A stretch of DNA of 64,000 bases from Phaseolus vulgaris (lineage: Eukaryota; Streptophyta; Magnoliopsida; Fabales; Fabaceae), in NCBI RefSeq assembly GCF_000499845.2, contig NC_023759.2, positions 34,162,464 through 34,226,463 on the forward strand. The letters are read 5' to 3'. The notes beneath the pieces are model-generated. The model did not search any database. It was given only the letters and a program-made list of their open reading frames with translations, and was not told the DNA's origin. Position numbers and translations under genes: made by a program. This document shows positions 11,452 to 24,025 of this stretch, piece after piece. Positions within the stretch are counted from its first letter, which is position 1. Each line of letters starts with the position of its first letter.

Positions 11452-12208
11452 AATGGTTCTGAAAAGTGTGCTGTTTGCAACTATCAACTACTCCATATGA
11501 ATCAGAAAGCACTGAAATTTTATGGATGCTTTCTTTACTTTGTAATGAAAACGAAAAGGAACCATTGCCAATCGTTGTCCTTTAATCAAATAAGACATCA
11601 AATACCAATGGTTAGACAGTGATTGCGCACATTAAACAAACACAAATTGGAAAATTTGTTAACTATGGGCTAAGAATAGCATGCAAACACCTTGGTTTTA
11701 GCACCAGTCACCATTTGTGTCTCCAGTTGTGTATGGCTCTTAGGGGTTGTAGGAGATGTGACCCACAGGAGCATGAATTTTTCAATGTTCAATTCAAAAA
11801 TATCAAAACATACCTTCATGAATCAATCACATGGCACGTGCTCCAAATTAAGGACAGATCCTCTAACTTACTTTGCAAGTGACAGCTGTCGGGAGTTTAA
11901 CACAGTTTGAGGGGCATCCTCCATATCCTGTAACATCAACATGTCCCCGAAATCTTTGGAAATTAACATGCCAAGAAAAAAAAAAGTCTGCGACAACATC
12001 CGAGACGGTTTAGGTTCATCAGAAACAAAAAACACCATAATGGCCGCATCATTGATCGACTCCTTTGCATGCTACACAAATTATTGTATGTTTTACAAGG
12101 ATGCATAAACAAAATCATTCTTTGAATGCATTTGAATACGTGGGGTGTGCGTGATTATTATTCATAAGTACCAAATGTGAGGATATAAGGAAAACAGGAG
12201 AGAGCAAA
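11452..12208 (+). promoter_or_regulatory. Promoter and leader of the PIP5K gene
   Basis: These 757 bases precede the MORN-PIP5K start codon and are duplicated at 4763-5446. They include a CACGTG G-box at 11835-11840 kept in both copies. ATG at 12209 sits in GAGAGCAAAATGATTGG, an A-rich plant start context. Conservation of blocks between the copies reflects recent duplication and does not itself prove function. No convincing TATA box was placed. Confidence 0.6.
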
Positions 12209-15200
12209 ATGATTGGAAAAGATAGCGGTGTCATGAAGGCATGGGAGGCAACGATGAGAAAGACACATGCAGTTGCCAAGAAGCGTGCTAACAGTATATT
12301 TGGGACGATATCCTTGACACAAGTTACGGAAGAAGAAGATAACCAGGATGATTATGATGACCAAGAAGAGAATGGGAACGAGGTATATGAGGTATACCTT
12401 GAAGAGAAGAAACTACCTAATGGGGATTACTATACGGGGGAATGGGCAAATAACTTCCCACACGGGCTAGGGAAATACCTGTGGACCGATGGGTGCATGT
12501 ACGTTGGAGATTGGTTCAAAGGGAAGACAAAGGGAAAGGGTAGGTTCAGTTGGCCTTCAGGGGCCACGTATGAAGGGGAGTTCAAGAGTGGTTTCATGGA
12601 TGGGACAGGGACTTACACAGGGTGTAGTGGGGAGACTTATAAGGGGCAGTGGGAACTGAACTTGAAACATGGTCATGGTTTTAAGAGTTATGCCAATGGG
12701 GATTGGTTTGATGGAGAGTGGAAGAGGGATTTGCAAGATGGGGAGGGGAGGTATGAGTGGAAGGATGAGAGCCATTATGTGGGGGAATGGAGGAATGGGA
12801 GTATTTGGGGTAAAGGGTCATTTGTTTGGGCTAATGGGAATGTGTTTGAAGGGGTTTGGGAAGATGGTTGGCCAAAGGGGAATGGGACTTTCAAGTGGCC
12901 AAATGGAAGTTTTTATGAGGGAAATTTCAGCAAGGATGGGAAGGATCAGAATGGGACATACCATCCATGTGAGTCAGCAGAGGGGGAGGGGCATAGTGAG
13001 TGGGATCCTCAAGAGTTGTATAGTGAGTTGAGTGGGTATTTGGTTTGCCCTGCAGAGAAGGTTCAGGTTATGCCATCACAGAAGAGGCTTGCAGTTTGGA
13101 GGTCTACAAAGGCAGGGGAGAGTGCTAAAAATAGGAGAATGTCAGTGGATGGAAGGGTAAGTATTGGCTTGGAGAGACCACCTGATAGGTTGCAAATATG
13201 GGATGGTGGGGAAAGTGATGCAAGTAGTGCTAAAACTCCAACCATGGGGAGTGATCTGGAGGAAGACTTGACGGCTTTACGTGTAGATGATGCTGCCGAA
13301 AATTTGGGTCAACTCCAACCTCTCAAAGCACCCAAGAAGGCAAAGAGGCAGGGAGAGACCATTTGCAAAGGACACAAAAATTATGAGCTCATGCTCAATT
13401 TGCAGCTCGGAATCAGGTGTGTGTGTTTTGGATATCTTTCTTAAAATTTCCAACCATCTTAGAGATCTGGTTGTTTCTGCTTCTCTCTCTGTTATTTCTG
13501 CTAATTAATTCGCCAAAATTATTACAGTACAAAAAAACTGACAAGAGATAGCTGAAATTGCCCATAGTGAGAATTAGATTTTGCATTTGTTTCACCATTA
13601 GAGGAGTGCTAACTAAAACTTGCTTTATTTTCTTGCTCTATGTTTACTTCCATCATCTTCTTGCCAGCCAAAATTGCTTTTCATTATCTCTTAATAATAT
13701 TATGTTGATGAATGCTATAACATCTCAAGTGTCAACCACTTCTCAGCAGAAAGGAAAGATGACTTCTATTGTTCATTCTATTTCCTTCAAAAATAAAGTT
13801 ATTTCTTCTTATTTATATAACTCCAAACAACTGTATACTCACAGCATAGATAATTTGACAGGATATGCAGTTGTTGTTGTTCTTAACTTTTTTCATAATT
13901 TCAGGATCTCTGAGTGCTTTCTTTTATTCTTGCCTATAATTTTATAAATATTTCATATTTTATAATTTCTTGGACTTCATAGGCATTCTGTTGCAAGGCC
14001 TGCTCCCACAGCATCACTTGATCTGAAGCCTTCAGCTTTTGATCCTAAGGAGAAAGTGTGGACAAGATTTCCACCCGAAGGATCCAAATATACTCCACCA
14101 CATCCATCTTGTGATTTTAAGTGGAAGGACTATTGCCCGGTAGTTTTTAGGTCAGCCATATTATTACTTAATCTGTTCTTACGGTTAGTTATTCTGAGCA
14201 TATTGTACAAGTCATCCAATGAACAGATTCTTATGTATGCATGAAATTTCCTTCTGTCATTACACTAACATGTGGTTCCCTCCTTCCATAAATGAGTTTA
14301 ATACTTTTGATACATTATCAAAAAAATTTAGATTGTCAATCAATTTAAAATCTCCTTCAATATGACTTTTCAAGAAGTTAGTGTGAGCTATGAACACTTG
14401 TGATAACCTATGATTTAATAATTATGTAAAAGAAAACTTTACATTATTAGTGCATCTTAATTAAATTCAATGAAATTACATGTGATCAAAATGAGAGAAA
14501 AAATGGACAGAATTCAACCAAAACTAAGCTATATTAAAGGAGTTAGATGTAGTTACTGAATGAGATTAATGGTACAAGGATGCCATTTTCTTCAGCTTAT
14601 AGATTGCACTCTGTCCTCAGAACTCTTAGGAAGCTATTCATGGTGGATCCAGCTGATTACATGTTATCCTTATGTGGAAATGATGCCCTTCGTGAACTTT
14701 CCTCTCCTGGAAAAAGTGGCAGCTTCTTTTACTTGACCAATGACGACCGTTACATGATTAAGACAATGAAGAAAGCTGAAGTGAAAGTGAGTTCCACTCT
14801 GATCTTGCCGTTTCTGATATTTCTTGGGAACCATGACACATTTCTTAAAATTTGGCCCTACTTGATTTGTGTTTAGGTTCTATTGAGACTGCTTCCAGCC
14901 TATTACAATCACTTTCGAGACCACAAAAATACTCTTTTGACAAAGTATTATGGCCTGCATTGTGTGAAGTTAAATGGACCTATTCAGAAGAAGGTACATT
15001 TCGTATTGTTAGTGTCAACACACGAAGTCCCTTCTAACAGAATTTTGTATGAAATAGCGATGACTCGTTTGTTTCCTTTCTAGTTTAAGCTTTTAATGTA
15101 ATGTATGTTGTACAAACTTCAATTTTTTGGCATTGACTTAACTAGTGTTTATTCTCACAGGAAAATAGATATTTCTATGAAGTTTCTATAGTTTGAGTAT

Positions 15201-17367
15201 AATAAGCTTCATAATATGTTTGGTTTTCCAGGTTCGTTTTATCATAATGGGCAACCTCTTCCGTTCTGAGTTTATCACCCATAGACGCTACGATTTAAAG
15301 GGTTCTTCACTTGGACGCACCTCAGATAAGCCTGAGACAGAAATTAGTGAAACCACTATACTTAAGGATCTTGATCTTAATTTCCTATTTCAACTGGAGA
15401 AGTCCCAATTTGAAGATTTTTGCAGGTGATAGGGACTGTGATACCTTAATTTTTTAATTTTGTATGTATAAGTTAAATTTGACTACAATTGTGGGTTTTG
15501 AAAATCGGTTATTTAAATTGTGATCAAATACACGTATATGTTTAATAGATAATGAAATTAAAATTCACTTCAACATCAACTAGTGATGAAGACATTCCAT
15601 AGTATATGAGTGGTACAAAACTCACTTTCTTATAAGCTGGTTTTATAAAATTGAGTTAGACTTAAAGTCATCTTCTCAATATGGTATCATAACCATTTAG
15701 AGCTTATTCTATTGAAAGTTTGTTAGCCTTATCAGACAACACGCTATCGGACCGTTATTAGACTTCCCAAAAATATATAGTCTCATGTCCGAGTTGACAG
15801 TTTCGTCGTGAGGGGGGTGTTGGAATCGACTAGAGATTAAGACATTTCATAGTATATAAGTGGGTGTGAACCTCACTTTATATCAATAAAGTTAAGCAAT
15901 TGTGAACTCGTTGTCTTATGTCAAATTAAACTAAGCTTGTCAGGCATATACTTTGTTCTGCAGACAAGTTGATATGGACTGTGAGATTCTGGAACAGGAG
16001 GGAATTATGGACTATAGTCTTCTAGTGGGCATTTTTTTCAAAGATATTTCGCCAGACGGGGAAATTATTCCTATACAATCTCGAACGCCTGTTGGTAATT
16101 TTCTTACCCTATGAAGTAGTTTAACCTCGATGTTTAATATTTAAGTATATGTGAGTGTATGTTTCTGTGCTTTGACAACCCAATGAGGACCCTTTTGCTC
16201 TCCAACTTCAGGTGATTTAGAAAAAGAAGGAACTCCCCATACCTCAAGTGAAGACACAGATCAACCTCCTTCTGATCTTTCTAGGTGAATGTCTGTTTAA
16301 AGTTGTTTATCATACATAAATATACTGTTATATGGCGTAGCCTCATACTGTTCAAAAGAAGAACAAAGACCATAGTAAAGTAGACTAATTAACTAAACAT
16401 ATTACCTGCCACACCCATGCAGCCACGGAACAGGATGCAATGAACGAAACTTAGCCTTAATAAGAGCATATGCAATGAAAGTTGTTTACAGAGCTAGACT
16501 TAAGAACTAATTCTGATGCAATTTCACCCTTGGAGCAATTGAGATGGTAGTTATTAAATATATACGAGAAACACGTTTATATAAACAACGATTTTTAATG
16601 GTTCTTAAGAATTGTAGAGACAATTATAGCACAAATTTAAGATGTTCAGGACTACACTATAATATGTTCACCTAGTATCAATTTATTCAATAACAATGAA
16701 CCTCCTTTTATCCAAGATTTACTTTCTCTTCTCTCTTTGGCTCGTTTCTTTTCCCTTCTCTGATGATGCATTTCTGTTACCTAAGCCTAATGGCTAAGGT
16801 AAATTTTAACTGGTTAGAAATTTAAGTGTTTGCTTTAATGTGGCCTTCTTTCTACTTAGTATTTCCTGATTATTAGCATCTTTACTTAGTACACTTTTAA
16901 ATTGGCACACTGCCCCCTCCAATATTTTTGTTGAATAAACTATTTATTTTCTGTCAAGGTAATTAGCAGTTAATAAGAATACGGTATATAACATTTTCCA
17001 ATTTGCTTTCCATGTCTATGTGACAATTATATCCAAGAATTTAGCATTCCTGCATGATGAAAAGCTCAAAGCTTATTATGGTTGCAGTGTGATATTGGGT
17101 ATGAATATGCCAGCAAAGGTTGAAAGGACGGTGAGAAGAAGTGGTTGCGAATTACAGCTTATAGGAGAACCAATTGGAGAATTCTATAATGTGGCGTTGA
17201 CTTTTGGTATCATAGACATACTTCAAGACTATGACATTAGCAAGAAGCTTGAGCATGCCTACAAATCCATTCAATATGACCCAACTTCAATATCAGCCGT
17301 TGATCCTATACAATATTCAAGGCGTTTTCGTGATTTCATACTCAGAGTATTCACTGAAAACTCTTGA
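12209..17367 (+). CDS. PIP5K: Phosphatidylinositol 4-phosphate 5-kinase with MORN repeats (eight exons)
   Basis: Converts PI4P to PI(4,5)P2 at the plasma membrane. Exons 12209-13416, 13983-14150, 14621-14786, 14877-14993, 15232-15425, 15964-16094, 16212-16284 and 17088-17367 have GT-AG borders and consistent phases, giving 778 residues, a normal length for plant type I/II B-family PIP5Ks. Residues 1-40 ([20 protein letters not shown], then RANSIFGT) resemble the PIP5K4/5/6 subgroup. Eight MORN repeats (YYTGEW, MYVGDW, TYEGEF, TYKGQW, WFDGEW, HYVGEW, VFEGVW, FYEGNF) span about 74-245. A basic/serine linker follows, then the kinase from about 455: MIKTMKK (Lys506), [19 protein letters not shown] (Asp634), IIDILQDYD (Asp729) and the activation loop KKLEHAYKS with Glu741 of PI4P-selective enzymes. 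No disabling change is visible. The subgroup is an inference. Confidence 0.95.
15570..15915 (+). mobile_element. Degenerate TRIM element in PIP5K intron 5
   Basis: Within the intron 15426-15963, two related LTR-like segments (about 15570-15681 and 15818-15915) flank a short internal part. The internal part begins TGGTATCATAACC at 15682, like the primer site complementary to initiator-Met tRNA, and ends in a purine tract GTGAGGGGGGTG just before the second LTR. It shares the phrases GACTAGAGATTAAGACATTTCA and GTATATAAGTGGGTG with the cleaner copy at 60515-60903. The first LTR lacks its 5' end and the second is truncated; no target duplication is evident. Confidence 0.75.
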
Positions 17368-18897
17368 AAGGTATACATGGTTCTTTCATTTCCTTATCTG
17401 AATGCAGCATGGTTACAAATATCCAATGCAGAAAATAGCAATGTTGGGGTGCTGCAAGTTTCACTGTTGGGAAGGGAAGGGAAATTTTGGTTATACAATC
17501 GAGATTCAGATGATTTTGGACACTGATTCAACCCTATTCTTTATTGCACCTTCTTAATTTCCTACATTCTTTGTATAGTGCGGACGTAGAGTATAAATAG
17601 CATAAGTGAAATACATGATGGAGAACGCTCTGAAAGCAATGTGCATCTTGTAACTAGAATATATTACTGTATCCTTTGTTAGTAATTATTTTCTAAGAGA
17701 TGGAGAAGGGTGACATGGAATTCCTATCTGATTGGAATGTATATACTATATAGGTCAACGGAAATGGATCAATGTATATGTTTACTATCTTGTCTCACTT
17801 CTCTTTCATGTCATAGGGTTTTTCTGTCAGAACAAGGTTCTCACGTCTACTTTCTACACTCATCAGAGTCACCATCATATGAAAAGTAAATATACTATCA
17901 CCAATTAACCATTTCATTACCATGATTAATCCAAATAATAAACAAAAGTGTTATAATTCTAAAATAATTAAGTTCAATAGTACATTACTAGTATATAAAT
18001 TCAAACTATATTTAGAAAAGGTAAGTTCTTAATGTAATAATTATTAAATTATTAAAAATGAAAAAATGTTATTTAAAATTTTTGTCTTCAATTATCTAAT
18101 CACAACATCTCCAAATCCAAAATCATAATGATCACGATCTAAGTTTATCCTCATATGAAAAATGAAAAATCTGCATAAAGAACATTAACATCAAAAACTA
18201 TATTATCAATATCAAATTTGATATAGAAAGAAATGTGAACTAGTTCCAGACATTTTAAAATTTATGCATTTAAACGTGGAATAGAAACAAAACTAAAAAC
18301 AAATTAAGAACAAAGCATATCCAACATAAAAAAACAAAGATAGAATAATGAAAAAAATGGTGGATATAACAAAAAAAAAATGGAAAAAAATAAAAAAAAA
18401 AATATATAAAAAGATAATAAATTGGTGGCGAAAGTTGAAGGATACATTCGCATCTCACTCACTTTCTACACATGTGATGTAGAGAAGGTACAACGATGTT
18501 AAGAAGACAAAGACACAAAATGGTGTTAGAAAAGATGTGACGTGGTGGTGGCTAGAGACAAAGCACAAAACCAAATCATAAGCATTGGAAAAGTTGGGAC
18601 TCAAATCCTATTCTTCTCTACAACGAGATTTTGAAAAGTTGTGTTCGAAAAAGTCAAATAATATGATTTTGTGTTTTTTTTGTGCTAAACAACAGACTTG
18701 GTGTCTCGAACTCACAAGTCTACCACAATTGAATCGAGTATAGTTGAGTCTACTCCAAGTTCATTAAGGAACACATTTAGAGATGAGTATATTTATGGCC
18801 AATGAAACAAACTCGTAAACTCGTTCAAGTTTAAATTGACTCAATTTTGAGAAATTTAGTAGATAAACAAAGAAATTTTTACATTGATAGAATAATT
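17368..18897. other. 3' flank of PIP5K and AT-rich intergenic DNA
   Basis: 17368-17800 probably holds the kinase 3' UTR and terminator. Beyond it the sequence is AT-rich with A-runs (18350-18420) and no coding signal. Confidence 0.5.
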
Positions 18898-19303
18898 TTA
18901 TTGAGGTATGAAAGAAATTAGAAGTGTTTCTACAATTCTCTCTTTGTGTCTACTACAAACTTTCATTACTATTTAGAACATAAATCATGTGTATGTGTTT
19001 ATGCGTGCGTGTATTACTATTTAGAACATAAATCATGTGTGCGTTACATAAATAGAACATCTTTATTGAGGTTTGAAAGAAATTAGAAGTGTTTCTAGAA
19101 TTCTCTCTTTGTATCTACTACAAACTTTCATTACTATTTTGAACATAAATCATGTGAGTGTGCATTACTATTTAAAACATAAATCAAGTGTGTGTTACAT
19201 AAAACATTTTTATTGAGGTTTGAAAGAAATTAGAAGTTTTTTACAATTCTCTCTTTGTGTCCACTACAAACTTCCATTACTATTTAGAACACAAATCATG
19301 TGT
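18898..19303. repeat. Three-copy tandem repeat of about 150-165 bases
   Basis: TTATTGAGGTTTGAAAGAAATTAGAAGTG starts near 18898, 19063 and 19210, and each copy continues through CTCTCTTTGTGTCTACTACAAAC and ATTACTATTTAGAACATAAATCATGTGTG. The last part is itself repeated inside the first two copies, so unit lengths differ (165, 147, then a short last copy). No coding function. Confidence 0.85.
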
Positions 19304-20449
19304 GTGTGGAATGATATAACCAACACATGACAAATATTATTACAAATAAAAAAAATACATTACATATAAAAAAATAGAATCAAAATAGTCACTACACGTT
19401 TCATGCCTTGATAGTCCATCATTGGATGATCCAAAAACTGTTTAACATTGATTATTCAAGCTAGTCTTGGTTGAAGACAATTTGATGCAAAATATTTTAG
19501 TTTGTTATTGAATGTTGTATTAATTAGAAATAATTGAATTATAAAACATTTTATGTTTTAGTCTTACATTTTTTTACTCATTTTGTCAAACATGTTATGC
19601 ATTTGATCTTTATATATAAAAAAATTTAATGAAATCATACAAACTTTGGTAAAGGTTAAGAGTAGCACATTTGTGCAATTCTTGTATGGAAAATGTTTCC
19701 TAATGATAAAAGTTGCAAGCTTGTGCAACCCAAACTTTAAAGGTCTACTTTTAACATAACTTTCCTTTCATTTGTGTCACTAGTATAACTCATCTTCACC
19801 ATTTTTAACATTAAACTATCCCAAAAGCACCATTTTCATAACTCACAACAATCAATCTTCACCTTCAACAAACCACCATCACCACTCAAGCATTACCACA
19901 CCACACCACCACCAACCCCCAAAACTCCACTATAACCCAATATGCAACATTATTAACATTTTGTCAAGCATACCAATTGAAGTAGTATAATGGATAAATC
20001 AAGTCATTTTTATGGTAATTTTTACTTGTTTAAATAATTTGTATATTTACTAATAAAGACTTAAGAATCTTGCATTGGAGATTGATGTAAAAAAATCAAT
20101 TATAGTTCTAGCATTAACACAAACAAGATAAATGAGTTTTTAGAAATTTTCCAAAGAATGTCAAGCACAAAAACAAATTGATGATGAATATAAAGAGATC
20201 ATTAAAGTTGATTTCATGACGTCAAGTAAACAAATTTTAAGATTTTAATCCAATTTATCTCATTGTTCTTTCATTCATAATATTAGTTTGCTCAAAGCCT
20301 AATTCTTTAATGATTAAAGCCTAAACTTTAACATAAAAACACATTCTTTATATTTTTTTTCTTATCACAAGATTTGCATAAAAAATAAGTGTCACAAAGA
20401 ATGACCAAGGCACCAAATATTATGTCTAATATAAAATTTCTTTATTGTT
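19304..20449. other. AT-rich intergenic DNA
   Basis: No gene recognised. A CA-rich patch of CACCA and ACCAC words lies at about 19790-19930; a similar patch occurs at 23500-23720. Confidence 0.5.
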
Positions 20450-21541
20450 CAACCTGTAACATCCCTATATTTTTTTCATATCTATAACCATAATCTGTAT
20501 GAAATATTAAAGTAAATATATAAACATAATACAAATATATCTAAAATTTCATTATTATAATGTTTCAAATTATCTCTCTCTTCATAGGACTTGAAACATT
20601 TACATAAATTTTAAAACAAAATTTCAAAAGAACAATAAACATTTTCCATTATCCATCTTCTCACCAAGAAACTTTATCACCTGTAACATCATCTGCTCCC
20701 GTGTAAAATACACGATCATCACAGATCAAAGAAAAACAACCACAAAACAAAACAAAGGGTAAGCTAGGTATTTTTAAAACTTATAACACAAATATGAGTT
20801 TAAACATCCACATAAATTCATCATTTCTCCTGCATTTCACATAACCATCAAGTGTCTATCAACAATTTCAATATTCATCTTTCTCATGTCAGACTTCTAC
20901 TGACTCATAACACATAGACACTTGACTCTACTTCCGGAAGACTCGTGCGTTGACTTAGACTCAGAGATCTGCACCTGTCATACTACATCACTGTGAAATC
21001 CACACAGCTATGCGCATAATTAATCTCAATATCATCTCTCTCCTAGTATGACAGGGTTAATTCATATAACAGGTCAAGTTAATTATCTTTCAAACAACTT
21101 ACCCATTCATATGAACCTCCTTCGACTCTCACCACCTGAATAACTTCATCTATATGATTTCATTATCTCAGGAGAGTCAGGATATCTCCTTCTAGACGAA
21201 TCCCTAGTCAATGCACATCCTAAACAATCTTAACACGGTATTTTCTTTCCTGAAAATACTATGTCTTGATTAGAATTCATATTTTGAACCTCAAAATATC
21301 CACCATCAAACAATCAAATCATACCAATGTTTAAAATTTCCAAAATACACAACAATTCATTGACTAATCATATAAATGTCTAATTAAAGAGATTTTCAAT
21401 TAACTATACATGAAATAAAAGTTTACATACTTTATAAGAAAAACTATATATAAATAAATAAATCAATCTTTTAAAAGCAAATAAAAATTAGTTTAATATA
21501 TTTTATTTTTATTTATTTATTATTATTTTATTTTTTTAGAC

Positions 21542-21820
21542 TTTAGCTTGAGCTAGAATTCGCTAGCTTGACCTAAAATCCACCAGAGAGCACCCAGAAT
21601 TTTAGCTTGAACTAAAATTCACTAGCTTGGGCTAAAATCCTCCAGAGAGCACCCAGAATTTTAGCTTGAGCTAGAATTCGCTAGCTTGAGCTAAAATCCT
21701 CCAGAGAGCACCCAGAATTTTAGCTTGAGCTAGAATTCGCTAGCTTGAGCTAAAATCCTCCAGAGAGCACCCAGAATTTTCTAGCTTGAGCTAGAACTTG
21801 CTAGCTTGGGCGAAATATGC
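21542..21820. repeat. 59-base minisatellite, about 4.7 copies
   Basis: Units start at 21542, 21601, 21660, 21719 and 21778, each with TTAGCTTGAGCTAGAATT, a second AGCTTGAGCTAAAATCC and CAGAGAGCACCCAGAATT. Copies 3 and 4 are nearly identical; copy 5 is cut short. The AGCTTGAGCT core is self-complementary and occurs twice per unit. Confidence 0.95.
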
Positions 21821-22392
21821 AGAAAAATTCTGCATAACTTAATATACCTATCAGATTATAAATCAACATCTCATTCGATTCATAAATTATAAATCTACAC
21901 ATTACATTGGTAGTTCCTGTTCAACATGATACAATCACTCTCATTGAATCATTGAGTTATTATCTCCATCTATACATATATATATGATTTCTAATTCTAC
22001 AACCATTTAAATCAAACAACCAATTCTCAATCACAACACTTTCAATTTCAATCAAACTACAATCTACTCAAAACAAGAAATCTTGCAACAAAATTTGGAA
22101 TTGGTGATCACGTCACACTCACATTCAAATCTTCTAACCTAGGGTTCTATTGAAGATTTTAAACTAGCTTCCCTTACCTGGACTTTAGCAGATGCTCACT
22201 AAGAGCTCCAAACCCACCAAAAGCTTAAGGATACCCTAACCTGCACCACAGAGTCCTGATCACAAATCTAACTACATCACTAGGACCCTGAGCTAACATA
22301 GACTAATTTTGAAGACAAAAACCTCACATGCAAACTTAAATTAAAAGGCAACCCAACCAGATCAAAACTAACTGAAAGGAAAAAGAGTCAAG

Positions 22393-22686
22393 AATGAACT
22401 TACTCTATCTAAGATTTTGATCGGTCAATCTTGTAGAGTTCGCTGCCAAGAGTCCAATGGCAGACTCTGATCATCAAACTGACGAAAGAGGAGGTCAAAA
22501 TCTAAGAGAGAAGGGAGAGGAAAGGAAAAAGGGAACAAAAATGAACATACTCTATGAAAGATTCTGATCGGTCAATATTGTAGATCTCGCTGCCAGGAGT
22601 CCAATGGTGGACTCCAATCGTCAAACAGATGAGCGAGGAGATCGAGATTTTAGAGAGAAGGCAGAGGAAAGGAAAAAAGAGTTTTT
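22393..22686. repeat. Tandem duplication of about 147 bases inside the LTR
   Basis: AATGAACTTACTCTATCTAAG at 22393 and AATGAACATACTCTATGAAAG at 22540 begin two similar copies. Both continue through GATCGGTCAAT, CTCGCTGCCA-GAGTCCAATGG and GAGAGAAGG-AGAGGAAAGGAAAAA. Divergence is visible but modest. Confidence 0.85.
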
Positions 22687-22834
22687 AGAGAGATGATAGT
22701 TCTTTTTAAAATGAAACCTGAATAACTAAATTTCTATTTATATAGCCTTTTCACTTTAATAATAAAATATTCAGGTGCCACTTTAATTGTACCATTTCTA
22801 CTCTAAGACTATTTTTCTCGGTCCTTACACAACC

Positions 22835-24021
22835 TTAGGTCTATGGCTTTCAAAACATTTTCCAATACAATGATAATTAAACAAGTATAGATAATTAAAC
22901 CATGCAACACAAAGCACAAAGATAGAAAAAAAGAATAAGATAAGAAATATATTAAAACACATAATATTACATTCATTACATGCAATCCCAATAGATATGA
23001 GATTTATTATTCCAAGACATTTGGAGCACAAAAAGTGAGCAAGAAAATGTAAAGCTTGAAGTTGAACGTCCATTTGTTGCTTTCCACATCTCATACATAT
23101 GCACTAAGCTCCCCACCAATGAAAAGTTGCTTCCATAGTAACAAAATCTTCCTTTTTTTTCTTATGTCCATAAAAACGAAGTTTGGATTTTTAAAGGATT
23201 TTCACTTAACAACATATTCATCTTGCTGGAAGAAAAATAAAAATTTGTTGTTCACTTCATGTACTAGTAGCTTAGCAAGACTCTCCTATAATGACTTCCT
23301 TCATCTCAAGTTTTCAAGCTCTCATTTTTTTACAAAAAAAAATATGAAAAAATAACTACTAGTTTAGTCAACAATGAATCTAGATGATTTGGTTATAATA
23401 GCTCACAAAATTAAGAAAAACTCATTTTCTAAATGTAAATAAAGAGGTTTAAAAAGTATTATGATATAAGTAATCACCATATATGTCAACCATGATCATT
23501 CACTCACTACCACCGTTGCACTACTAAACAACTACACCCAATAACAACTTATCACTGCATCATACCACTATCACCTTCTACTGATATTTACTACTAACCA
23601 CCTAACACATCAAAACTTCCATAAACTACCACAATTTTTAAACCTTTCACTACACACCATCATTTATGTTCCCCAACCAAACCACTACAAACTATCTTCA
23701 TGACACCCACAACCACCATATTTATACCATGTCCAATGAATGAAAACAATTCCTTTACTAACCAATACTCCCGCAAAAGAAATACTTATAGAGGGAGTTT
23801 TCATAACTAGTTACATATGTTAAAATTTCGGTGGGAGAAATTTTACCACCAAGCACACAATAAAGTTATAAGTTGTTGCATAGTCTTACCTACACAATAT
23901 TTGGTTTTTTTCTTAGATGGAACACTAGGAATCATATATGATTTTACATTCATGTTACAAAGATGAGATGAATGCACTTCTCATACATCTTCGTAGCTAT
24001 ACTCGAGGATTGTTCTTTAAT
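22835..24021. other. Intergenic DNA without a recognised gene
   Basis: Short open frames exist on both strands near 22810-23355 but overlap each other, lack family motifs and are phenylalanine/lysine-rich. A CA-rich stretch lies at 23500-23720. Nothing else supportable. Confidence 0.45.
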
Positions 24022-24025
24022 ATTT

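Larger units (their letters stand above)
20455..22829. mobile_element. Solo LTR (or LTR-like element) of 2375 bases with a perfect 5-base target duplication
   Basis: The element begins TGTAACATCCC at 20455 and ends GGTCCTTACA at 22829, giving TG...CA ends with short inverted termini TGTAA/TTACA. It is flanked by CAACC at 20450-20454 and again at 22830-22834, the five-base duplication expected for an LTR-retrotransposon insertion. No gag or pol coding is found inside, so it is best read as a solo LTR of a large (probably gypsy) element. It contains a 59-base minisatellite and a 147-base tandem duplication. The strand is uncertain. Confidence 0.8.

Noticed and set aside
12557..13031. Open frames on both strands within the MORN exon
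   Set aside because: They are frame shadows of the G-rich MORN repeats; the correct frame has eight clear repeat units.
13558..13947. 129-codon plus-strand frame after the first kinase exon
   Set aside because: It lies wholly inside PIP5K intron 1 (13417-13982) between good GT-AG borders and is rich in Phe/Leu/Ser with no motif.
17020..17087. Longer last exon for PIP5K beginning at an ATG at 17020
   Set aside because: The stretch is intron. The acceptor GTTGCAG at 17081-17087 restores the phase and gives the expected [11 protein letters not shown] junction.
22809..23355. Overlapping opposite-strand frames of 60-99 codons
   Set aside because: They have no recognised motifs, conflict with each other, and have codon content like the AT-rich background.
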